Positions 10,401 to 15,724 of a stretch of DNA of 15,724 nucleotides are shown piece after piece. The position numbers and the translations under genes are program-made. This DNA comes from DATKDU01 sp035512595 (GTDB lineage: Bacteria; Planctomycetota; Planctomycetia; Pirellulales; Pirellulaceae). Under the pieces are notes generated by a model. That model had not been told where the DNA came from, made no database searches, and was given only the letters and a program-made list of their open reading frames with translations. Every line of letters starts with the position of its first letter. Positions within the stretch are counted from its first letter, which is position 1. Location: assembly GCA_035512595.1 (NCBI GenBank), contig DATKDU010000340.1, positions 1 to 15,724 of the forward strand. The letters run 5' to 3'.

Positions 10401-12154
10401 CGGTCAACAACGTCAACGACCCGCCGACTGCCGTCAATGACACGTTTACGGTTCTGCAGAATTCGAGCAACAACAATCTGACCGTGTTGGCCAACGACTC
10501 GTTCGCCCCCGACCCCCCTGAGACGCTGACGGTGACCGCCGTCAGCGCCGGCAGCCAGCAGGGGACGATCAGCATCGCCCCGGGAGGCGGCAGCATCCGC
10601 TACACTCCCAAGGCGAACTTCACCGGCACCGAGACCTTTACCTACACGATCAGCGACGGCAATGGCGGCACCGCGCAGGCGACCGTGACGATGACGGTCA
10701 ACGCACGCGGCCCGGTCGCCAATGCCGACACCGCTACGGTCCAGGAGGACAGCAGCGCCACGACGATCGACGTGCTGGCCAACGACGTCCCCGAGCCGGG
10801 CGGCAGCCAGACCCTGACGGTAACGAGCGTGGGCACAGCCAGCCAAGGCGGAACGGTCACGGTTGGAACCGGCGGCGCGAATGTTCTCTATACTCCGGCC
10901 CCCGACTTCCAGGGGACGGAGACCTTCACCTATACCCTTAGCGACGGCACGAAGACGGCCACGGCCACCGTCACCGTCACCGTCGTCAACACCAACGATC
11001 CTCCCACGGCGGTCAACGACACGCTCGACGCCTTCAAGAACAGCGCCACGCCGCTCGACGTGCTGGCCAACGACATCTCAGACCCCGATCCGCCCGAAGT
11101 GTTCACCATTACGGCCGTCACCCAGGGTGCGCACGGCACGGTCACGATCTCACAGGACGGCACCCGCGCCATTTACACCCCGGCGACCGACTACACCGGC
11201 CCCGACATCTTCACCTACACGATGAGTGATCCGGGGGGGCTCACCAGCACGGCGACTGTCAACGTCACCGTTCGCGACTTCATCCCCAGCACGCTCGGAG
11301 GCAAGGTCTTCCTGGATGCCAACAACAACGGCATTCTGGATCCGGGTGAAAGCCCCATTTACGCCGCCCTCTTCACGCTTTCGGGAACCGACTCGTCGGG
11401 CACTCCCGTCACGCGGACCACGACCTCGGCAACCGACGGCACGTATTCCTTCGACAACCTCGCCCCGGGGAACTACACGATCCAGCAGACGCAGCCGCAG
11501 CTTCTCTTGGACGGCAAGCAGAGCACCGGCGGTCTGGCCGGCGCGACAATCTCCGGGGAGAACCAGTTCAGCATCGCCCTCCAGCAAGGGACGACGGCGA
11601 CCAGCCTCAACTTCGGCGAACTGGGCAAGCCGCGGCAGCTCACCCGGATGCAGGAGTTCTTCGCCAGCAACCTCCGCAGCAACCTGCTGGCGGCCATTCC
11701 CTACACAGCCCCGACCACCAGCAACCCGAGTTTTCCGACGCCGCTAGCTCCTGCCTGGCAGACCCCCGCTGGGACCCATTGGAACGGATTCAGCGACTTC
11801 AAGTACGCGGTCTCCAACAACAACCAGCAACTGCGGATCGAGGTCAAGAACGCCCAGAGTCAGACGGTCCAGGCCACCGTTTCGTTGGCCGACACGACCA
11901 AGGTCCTCGATTTGGGGACGCAATCCGGGCACCGCATATTCCGCCTGTTTGGCGACCCCGCGAGCTACAACTTCCAGCCAGTGCAGCAGGCCCAGGCCGA
12001 AGGGGAGGCTGACGAGGCGATCGATGCCGCCTTGGCGGCGATCTTCGATCAGAACGACGAGCATCTGCTGGCTACGCTGGCGGCATCGCAAGCGGCCGAT
12101 GAAGCGGCCATCGACGAAGCACTGGCCGATAGCGAGAACTTGCTGGCGCCGTAG
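7466..12154 (+). CDS. Giant exported protein: LEPR motif, His-rich domain, cyclophilin PPIase, Ig/cohesin/cadherin-like and SdrD-B-like domains
   Basis: 1562 residues from ATG 7466 (MKKHRRS). The frame opens at 7388, but the short basic start at 7466 fits this family better; 7490 is an alternative. There is no hydrophobic signal peptide. Residues 34-46 (RRFEFLEPRQML) match the LEPR-xLL motif of giant planctomycete proteins, thought to aid sorting. Next is a His-rich domain with H61/H63, HTHD at 93-96 and H102/H104. An Ig-like fold (about 175-440) contains a cyclophilin PPIase (about 240-390): FHRIIDNFMIQGG at 280-292 (catalytic Arg282, Gln290), SMAK near 324, QFFIT at 336-340 and His351. The CypA Trp121 position is His346. 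Then come Ig-like modules (about 442-728), a cohesin-like segment (about 733-885), four tandem cadherin-like repeats (891-1274), an SdrD-B-like domain (about 1276-1388) with DANNNGILDPGES, and an acidic tail. It is likely a surface or extracellular folding or adhesion factor; its partners are unknown. Confidence 0.9.
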   Translation: MKKHRRSMATRALDTFRRFWSPEAPSRPDQNRRLRRFEFLEPRQMLHGGGDPEYDPNTNFHVHYQLDLFVNGTQQLIPTGVGNNVGADSGKIHTHDMSGLIHVHPGPRTTFVSVGEFFDAWKNDTVLGNANATLTSTNLLGNVANMTHTVRMDVNGELNTDFQNYEFHDNDKVVISYEPISTPVGSPMLEPISNQTVLVGSPLLLTLDGFDPQGQNITYTVSSSNPSVIQPTVFSGNRSMRITVPNFGTMTFQLFDNLTPRVTNAIAQLINSGFYDGLTFHRIIDNFMIQGGSHDGSGGANPNVPDFDDQFHFDLQHNSSGLLSMAKSLDDTNDTQFFITDAAARHLDFNHSIFGKLTDGEEVRSAINSVPTNASNQPLTPVVMSSVQLVTDNENGVLMLKAAPGATSGSSTITVTATDSQGNTFARTFTATLAADPSNGNPFLSDIPPVQGSVGQPVQFQLVGNDVEGDPIFYSATKIGSVNYSVSVNNTTGLVTVTPPAGFVGSFQVEVSAKAASQQGTSDPGQQITDVQKVTINIGSAAPTGIDLLAASDTGISNTDNVTNASALSFSVSGLVIGATVKIYDGNTVVGQAVASNATETITISSASLSQGVHQFSATQTVSGGSESAHSPQLAVTFDTTAPVAITSMPPTTATVGVPLTYNAQHPEEGTTNFRYSLASQPSGATIDATTGQLSWTPTQAQVGAQSFGILATDAAGNSVTQNVNITVAEPVPQLAEVALRIVNISGQPIASLQLNQDFFLVAQIRDLRDDPQGIFSFFTDVTFNSSLATVTGAIQFGSQYPSANTGSTTTPGLLDEVGGISGSIAPIGGGFKELFRVPMRSTAAGSLTFAADPPDLLDSEILLYSLNDQVEDNQITFGSTTIGVALNFTANNDAATVNEDSINNTINVLANDTIQAGSGAVLTITAVGPRSSGGAVTIAADGKSLRYTPAANFFGTETFTYTVQNQNGAAATATVTVTVNNVNDPPTAVNDTFTVLQNSSNNNLTVLANDSFAPDPPETLTVTAVSAGSQQGTISIAPGGGSIRYTPKANFTGTETFTYTISDGNGGTAQATVTMTVNARGPVANADTATVQEDSSATTIDVLANDVPEPGGSQTLTVTSVGTASQGGTVTVGTGGANVLYTPAPDFQGTETFTYTLSDGTKTATATVTVTVVNTNDPPTAVNDTLDAFKNSATPLDVLANDISDPDPPEVFTITAVTQGAHGTVTISQDGTRAIYTPATDYTGPDIFTYTMSDPGGLTSTATVNVTVRDFIPSTLGGKVFLDANNNGILDPGESPIYAALFTLSGTDSSGTPVTRTTTSATDGTYSFDNLAPGNYTIQQTQPQLLLDGKQSTGGLAGATISGENQFSIALQQGTTATSLNFGELGKPRQLTRMQEFFASNLRSNLLAAIPYTAPTTSNPSFPTPLAPAWQTPAGTHWNGFSDFKYAVSNNNQQLRIEVKNAQSQTVQATVSLADTTKVLDLGTQSGHRIFRLFGDPASYNFQPVQQAQAEGEADEAIDAALAAIFDQNDEHLLATLAASQAADEAAIDEALADSENLLAP
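10136..11287 (+). repeat. Four tandem cadherin-like (VLAND-type) repeats within the giant protein
   Basis: Units start at about 10136, 10430, 10718 and 11009 (residues 891, 989, 1085 and 1182), each 93-98 residues. Each has a VLAND near its start, a YTP followed by ETFTYT or DIFTYT in the middle, and a TVTVTV-type closing strand; two junctions read NDPPTAVND. The DNA copies have diverged, so recent duplication is not indicated. Such arrays usually act as calcium-binding extracellular spacers. Confidence 0.85.
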
Positions 12155-12174
12155 CGGAAGTCGTGAGACTTCGG
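12151..12174. repeat. Palindromic unit 1, overlapping the giant gene's stop codon
   Basis: The unit reads GTAGCGGAAGTC, loop GTGA, then GACTTCGG. GAAGTC (12157-12162) pairs with GACTTC (12167-12172). The TAG stop of the giant gene (12152-12154) is part of the unit's opening GTAGC. A related unit lies 37 bp downstream. Confidence 0.7.
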
Positions 12175-12184
12175 ATCGATTGCT

Positions 12185-12218
12185 GTCGTAGCCGAATTCT
12201 CGCGAATTCGGCTACGAC
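12185..12218. repeat. Palindromic unit 2: perfect 15-bp inverted repeat overlapping the PSP1 gene's stop codon
   Basis: GTCGTAGCCGAATTC (12185-12199) and its exact complement (12204-12218) enclose the loop TCGC. The 24 bases at 12188-12211 match unit 1 (12151-12174) at 18 positions. One difference swaps a G-C stem pair for T-A on both arms. The right arm read on the minus strand supplies the TAG stop (12214-12212) of the PSP1 gene. It may also act as a bidirectional terminator between the two convergent genes. Confidence 0.8.
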
Positions 12219-12778
12219 TTCCCCTTTCGCGGGCTGCACGCCGAGGCGACCACACAGGTGGCGCAGCCGCCGTGACCGCAGCCGTTTTCGGCCTCTTCCG
12301 TCCCGCAGCCAGGTCCACAGCCGGCAGTCAGCGTCTCGGTGAACTTGCGGAATTCGACCTGGGCATCGTACGCCTCGGCCAATTCCTGCGTCACCTCGTT
12401 GAGCTCGGGCGGCGTCTGACCAACGAAATAGAAGAACAGCGACTGGCCGTCGAACAGGTGCTCGACATCGACGAGCGCAGCGGCAATCTGCCGCTCGGCC
12501 AGCAAATCCTGGCAGGCGCGAAAGGCGTCGTCTCGATGCTTCTCGATCCGTGCCAGGAGCAGATCGTCTTGGGCCGTCAACCGCCGCAGGAGGGTGCCGT
12601 CCGGCGAGTGCGATTCAGGCAGCGGTTCGTCGGCCGGCGAGAGAACCTCCCCCACCTCGACGCCGCGCGACGTGCGGAGCACAACCCGCGTCCCTCGGTC
12701 GAGCCGCTGGGCATCGCCGGATGCGAAGCAGCCGACGTAGCCGGGAATGCCGAAGCGGACGAAATGCTGGCCTAACAT
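12212..12778 (-). CDS. PSP1-domain (RicT/YaaT-like) protein with Cys-rich C-terminal tail
   Basis: 188 residues from ATG 12778; the frame stays open upstream to 13960, but that part is antisense to bioB and crosses a palindrome, so it is not counted. The N-terminus (VRFGIPGYVGCFAS) and RGTRVVLRTSRGVEVGEVL (28-46) match the start of PSP1 proteins. Residues about 61-150 are the PSP1 C-terminal domain: LLARIEKHRDDAF (74-86), VDVEHLFDGQSLFFYFVG (103-120) and ELAEAYDAQVEFRKF (132-146). The tail has six cysteines (154, 158, 167, 172, 175, 181) in a Gly/His-rich context, suggesting metal or Fe-S binding; this is inference. The Bacillus member RicT works in an Fe-S-containing complex affecting RNA processing and development; that role cannot be transferred here. 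The last Ser codon and the TAG stop lie inside a palindromic repeat. Confidence 0.88.
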   Translation of the reverse strand: MLGQHFVRFGIPGYVGCFASGDAQRLDRGTRVVLRTSRGVEVGEVLSPADEPLPESHSPDGTLLRRLTAQDDLLLARIEKHRDDAFRACQDLLAERQIAAALVDVEHLFDGQSLFFYFVGQTPPELNEVTQELAEAYDAQVEFRKFTETLTAGCGPGCGTEEAENGCGHGGCATCVVASACSPRKGKS

Positions 12779-12808
12779 GCGGAGGCAGCCAGAAGTAAGA
12801 TGCTTTTT

Positions 12809-12865
12809 CGTAGGACAGGTTTTCAACCTGTCCAATGTCGGGACAGGTTGGAAACCTGTCCTACG
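12809..12865. repeat. 57-bp composite palindrome (hairpin of hairpins)
   Basis: Arms 12809-12833 and 12841-12865 are 25 bp each with one mismatch and a 7-nt centre. Each arm is itself a perfect hairpin: GGACAGGTT (12813-12821) with AACCTGTCC (12825-12833) around TTC, and GGACAGGTT (12841-12849) with AACCTGTCC (12853-12861) around GGA. It lies in the 123-bp gap between the divergent PSP1 and bioB starts, so it falls within the leader or promoter zone of both. It looks like an interspersed REP-like element; copy number was not tested. Confidence 0.85.
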
Positions 12866-12901
12866 TCCAGTCTCCCTTAGATTCCTCCCGCTGCCAAGCC
12901 G

Positions 12902-13921
12902 ATGATTCAGCCCCTTGCGACAATTGCGTGCTCTGTGGATTACCGCGAACTGGCCGATCGCGTTCTGGCTGGAGAGCCAGTTTCCGAGTCCGACGCGCTG
13001 GCCCTGCTCCAATCCCCCGACGACGATCTGCTCGAATTGCTCGCCGCCGCCTACCGGATTCGCCGCCGCTACTGGTCGAATACGGTTCAGCTTTATTTCC
13101 TGATGAACGCCAAGAGCGGCCTCTGCCCGGAGGACTGCCACTATTGCTCGCAGTCGAAAGTCTCGGAAGCGGAAATCCCCAAGTACAACCTGCTGTCGCG
13201 CGACAAGCTGCTCGACGGGGCCCGTTTGGCCGCCGAGCGCAACAGCCGCACCTACTGCATCGTCATCTCCGCCCGCGGACCGAGCGAACGGGAGATCCAG
13301 GCGGTCGAAAAAATCGTTCCGGAGATCAAGGCCAAGTATGACCTCGACGTGTGCGCCTGCCTGGGGCTGCTCACGCCCGACCAGGCGCAGCGGCTGGCGG
13401 CTTGCGGCGTCGATAAGGTCAACCACAACCTGAACACGAGCCCCGAGTACTACGAAAAAATCTGCACCACGCACACCTATGCCGACCGCGTCAGCACACT
13501 CAAGGCCGTCCGCGACGCCGGGCTGGCACTCTGTTCCGGCGGGATCATCGGCATGGGGGAAGAGGACCGGGACGTGGTGCGGATGGCCCTCGAACTCCGC
13601 GAGCTGGCAGTCGAATCGATCCCGCTCAACTTCCTGATCGACATCGACGGCACTCCGCTGGCTCGCTCGCAGCGTCTGACGCCGCGATACTGCCTCAAGG
13701 CGCTGGCCATGTTCCGCTTCGTCAATCCGCGATCGGAGATCCGCATCGCCGGCGGCCGCGAGTTGCACCTCGGTTCGATGCAGTGCCTGGGGCTGTATGC
13801 CGCCAACTCGATCTTCGTCGGCGACTACCTGACGACGAAAGGGCAGGCCCCGGAAGCGGACTACAAGATGATCGAGGAAATGGGATTTGTGATTACGAAG
13901 GAAGAAGAGGTTTTGGCGTGA
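12902..13921 (+). CDS. bioB: Biotin synthase
   Basis: 339 residues. Radical SAM enzyme that inserts sulfur into dethiobiotin, the last step of biotin synthesis, in the cytoplasm. The radical SAM motif CPEDCHYC gives the three [4Fe-4S] ligands C75, C79 and C82. The [2Fe-2S] ligands expected from the E. coli enzyme are present: C119 (RTYCIV), C151 (DVCACLG), C211 (LCSGGIIGMGEE) and R281 in IRIAGGRE. NHNLNTS near 174-180 is a further family signature. The length is normal and all key residues are present, so it should be active. The start at 12902 is the only in-frame ATG before the core domain; no Shine-Dalgarno is seen. No other bio gene is in the window, so it appears to stand alone. It is divergent from the PSP1 gene across a 57-bp palindrome and convergent with the downstream beta-propeller gene. 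Confidence 0.97.
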   Translation: MIQPLATIACSVDYRELADRVLAGEPVSESDALALLQSPDDDLLELLAAAYRIRRRYWSNTVQLYFLMNAKSGLCPEDCHYCSQSKVSEAEIPKYNLLSRDKLLDGARLAAERNSRTYCIVISARGPSEREIQAVEKIVPEIKAKYDLDVCACLGLLTPDQAQRLAACGVDKVNHNLNTSPEYYEKICTTHTYADRVSTLKAVRDAGLALCSGGIIGMGEEDRDVVRMALELRELAVESIPLNFLIDIDGTPLARSQRLTPRYCLKALAMFRFVNPRSEIRIAGGRELHLGSMQCLGLYAANSIFVGDYLTTKGQAPEADYKMIEEMGFVITKEEEVLA

Positions 13922-13952
13922 ATGCCAACAAACAACGAAGTGCAGCGGAATG

Positions 13953-14039
13953 GGGAACACTAATTCCCGCTCATCTCCACTAATTGGGAAGGGCTCTTGA
14001 TTTCTTGATTAGCGAAGATAAGTGCCGATTAGCGTTCCC
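13953..14039. repeat. Imperfect 32-bp inverted repeat between convergent genes
   Basis: Arms 13953-13984 and 14008-14039 match at 24 of 32 positions when one is reverse-complemented, with a 23-nt spacer. Each arm contains two ATTAGYG words (one pair reads ATTAGTG, the other ATTAGCG) and ends in GTTCCC. Five of the eight differences are transitions. It lies between the 3' ends of bioB and the beta-propeller gene, so it may serve as a terminator or be an inserted repeat. Confidence 0.6.
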
Positions 14040-14066
14040 GCTCTCGCTTGGCTTGCGGCATTCGAC

Positions 14067-15724
14067 TTACTCGCTGCCGCTGCCCATCTTCGCCACCTCA
14101 TCTTCTCCCGGCAATCCAAAGCAAAACAGCGTTCCCGTGTTGCGCTTGGGAAAATACGCCTCGTAATCCCCGGGCATGAACAGCGTATTGCCGCTGCCGG
14201 CATAGACGCGGCCGCGGGAGATCGACGGTCCCGACCAGACCGGTCCCAGGTCGAATTCCTTCAGCACCTGACCGCTGAGAGCATTCAGCACGACCAGTTT
14301 GCCGCTGGCGACGGTCGTGAAGTAGAGCACGCCATTGGCCACGGCAATTCCGGAGGCCACCGGATCGCCAACGTCCTGGTACAAGGGCTTTGGTGGCGGC
14401 CCGCCGAGTGAAGCGACCTTCGGCCGCTCGTGCCGCCAGTGCTCGCTGGCGGTGTCCAACGTGATCGCCACGACGCGGCCGCCGGTGGGAGGGACGCCGC
14501 TTTTGTTTCGTTTCTCCATGGCTCCCATTCGCAGGGCGTCAATGCCGTTGGTAAAGATCGTCCTACCGTCGGTGGCGCAGCCGGTCTGCAAACCGCCGAT
14601 GCAGCTTGGCAGGGCCAGCATTCGCCGATCCGGCGCGGGGGACAGCGGATACTCTGGCGGCCCCGAGTAAAGCGGCGTGTGAGCGATAATCCGGCCATCG
14701 TCAGCTCTGAGCACGTAGAATCCGCCGTTCTTGCTGCCCACGCCGACGACCTTCGTCGGCCGGCCATCGACGGGGATCGTGTAAATCTTGGGCGTGTCTC
14801 CGATCGACAGATCCTTGTAGCAGCCTTCCTGTGGGCTGTACGACCGCATGGCGTTGGTCCAGATGTCCCCGCGGCAGATCTGCGTGTTCCACTTCTTGGA
14901 GCCATCGACGACCGACAGGGCCATGACGCCGCACGACTCGGGCGTATCGAGCCGCGGGTCGTCGGCGGTCGGCCGGCGCGGGGCCGTGTTGACGTCAGTG
15001 CCGAAAAAGATCGTCCCCGAATCTTTGTCGAAGGAGGGGGTGCTCCACACGCTGCTGGTGGCGGGACCGAAATGAAAGGTGTGCGTCCCCCAGCTATCGG
15101 CAATCGTCAGCGGCGGGTCGAGCGGCTCAGGCTTGGGTCCGACGTCGTACTTCCACAGCAGCTTGCCGCTGGTCGGGTCGAGCGCCATCACGAAGCCGCG
15201 GCCGGTGCAGCCGCGATAGCCGGGCAGTGCCATTACGACCTGCTCCAGCGTGCCGCCGCCGACGATCAGCTTGCCGTCGGCCAGGATCGGCGAGGCGAAG
15301 AAGCCGTTGAGCGGATGAGCATCCGGAAAATCGTCTCCCCGCGAGTTGACCTTCCAGCGTTCATTTCCGGATTGGCGATCGAGGGCGTAGAACCAGCCGC
15401 CAATGTCGCCGAAGTAGACCGTGTTGTCGGTGACCAGGGCGGAGCTGAAGATTCCCTCGGCGGACGACTGGAAGCGGGCATTTCGCGCGAAGCCCGACGC
15501 GATTTGCGCCGCCAGCGCGCCGATTCCGCGGCTGGGATTCTGATACTTCCAGCGGACCTTGCCGTCGGGAGTGAGCTTGTAACACGTCGGATCGGTCGCC
15601 GTCCCGAAATAGACGTAGCCGTTGACGACGACCGGCGTGGCGTGAATCACGCCGATCTGCTCCACAGAATCGGCGTGAGGAAACCGCCACTTCTCGACCA
15701 GTTGCCCGGCGTTTTCCGGGCCGA
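14067..15724 (-). CDS. PQQ-binding-like beta-propeller (quinoprotein dehydrogenase-like) protein, 5' end cut by window edge
   Basis: The minus-strand frame is open to the right edge, giving 551 residues in the window; the start lies outside. An internal GTG at 15665 is not a credible start, because the 19 residues upstream (including LVEKWRFPHADSVEQIG) continue the propeller. Several PQQ-type blades are visible: LTPDGKVRWKYQN, LDRQSGNERWKVNS, LDPTSGKLLWKYDVG, VVDGSKKWNTQ and LNALSGQVLKEFDLG. The block SSVWSTPSFDKDSGTIFFGTD resembles quinoprotein and polyvinyl alcohol dehydrogenase-type enzymes. Such proteins are usually exported, and an upstream cytochrome c domain or signal peptide may lie beyond the window. 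Annotation as a BamB-like scaffold is an alternative. The exact substrate is unknown. It is convergent with bioB, with a 145-bp gap holding an inverted repeat. Confidence 0.88.
   Translation of the reverse strand, partial: GPENAGQLVEKWRFPHADSVEQIGVIHATPVVVNGYVYFGTATDPTCYKLTPDGKVRWKYQNPSRGIGALAAQIASGFARNARFQSSAEGIFSSALVTDNTVYFGDIGGWFYALDRQSGNERWKVNSRGDDFPDAHPLNGFFASPILADGKLIVGGGTLEQVVMALPGYRGCTGRGFVMALDPTSGKLLWKYDVGPKPEPLDPPLTIADSWGTHTFHFGPATSSVWSTPSFDKDSGTIFFGTDVNTAPRRPTADDPRLDTPESCGVMALSVVDGSKKWNTQICRGDIWTNAMRSYSPQEGCYKDLSIGDTPKIYTIPVDGRPTKVVGVGSKNGGFYVLRADDGRIIAHTPLYSGPPEYPLSPAPDRRMLALPSCIGGLQTGCATDGRTIFTNGIDALRMGAMEKRNKSGVPPTGGRVVAITLDTASEHWRHERPKVASLGGPPPKPLYQDVGDPVASGIAVANGVLYFTTVASGKLVVLNALSGQVLKEFDLGPVWSGPSISRGRVYAGSGNTLFMPGDYEAYFPKRNTGTLFCFGLPGEDEVAKMGSGSE

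Noticed and set aside
10136..11287. Possible CRISPR or satellite array
   Set aside because: The periodicity (about 290 bp) is that of diverged protein repeats in one open frame, without identical short repeats and unique spacers.
12779..13960. Upstream extension of the PSP1 frame to 582 residues
   Set aside because: The extension is antisense to bioB and crosses the palindrome at 12809-12865; PSP1 homology begins right after the ATG at 12778.

Overview
The window looks like a piece of a planctomycete chromosome, most likely of the Pirellulales type. The evidence is the gene families. There is a PSCyt1/DUF1549/DUF1553 cytochrome-like protein, a Pirellula/Verrucomicrobium-type dehydrogenase-like protein with a C-terminal CxxCH domain, and a giant exported protein that begins with an LEPR-xLL-like motif. 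A PQQ-type beta-propeller protein completes the set. The sequence is GC-rich, and none of the visible start codons has a convincing Shine-Dalgarno sequence. Short palindromic repeats sit at several gene borders.

Layout. 1-2097 (minus, 3' end outside the window): secreted multi-domain cytochrome c-like protein. 2203-5178 (plus): divergently transcribed secreted beta-propeller/HEAT/cytochrome c protein. 5179-5459: intergenic, with a direct repeat and a 9-bp hairpin. 5460-6221 and 6387-6953 (both minus): a DUF4328 membrane protein and a DUF2760 protein, possibly co-transcribed. 6954-7465: a 512-bp gap before the giant gene, with two hairpins and no credible gene. 7466-12154 (plus): a 1562-residue exported protein with a His-rich N-terminal domain, a cyclophilin-type peptidyl-prolyl isomerase embedded in Ig-like modules, a cohesin-like segment, four tandem cadherin-like repeats and an SdrD-B-like domain. 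12212-12778 (minus): a PSP1-domain protein with a Cys-rich tail. 12902-13921 (plus): biotin synthase, bioB. 14067-15724 (minus, 5' end outside the window): a PQQ-binding-like beta-propeller protein.

How the genes relate. Four of the eight genes encode predicted envelope or exported proteins, two of them with CxxCH heme motifs. The divergent pair at the left end is the kind of secreted cytochrome/dehydrogenase equipment that planctomycetes carry in many copies; its substrates are unknown. The small housekeeping-type genes (PSP1 and bioB) are divergent from each other across a large palindrome. No defence system, CRISPR array, transposase, rRNA or tRNA was recognised.

The most unusual structure lies in the repeats. 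Two related 24-bp palindromic units, differing by what looks like a compensatory stem change, sit between the convergent giant gene and PSP1 gene. Each unit supplies the TAG stop codon of one of these genes. Another GC-rich hairpin lies in frame inside the beta-propeller/HEAT/cytochrome gene. No clearly new multi-gene system is visible.
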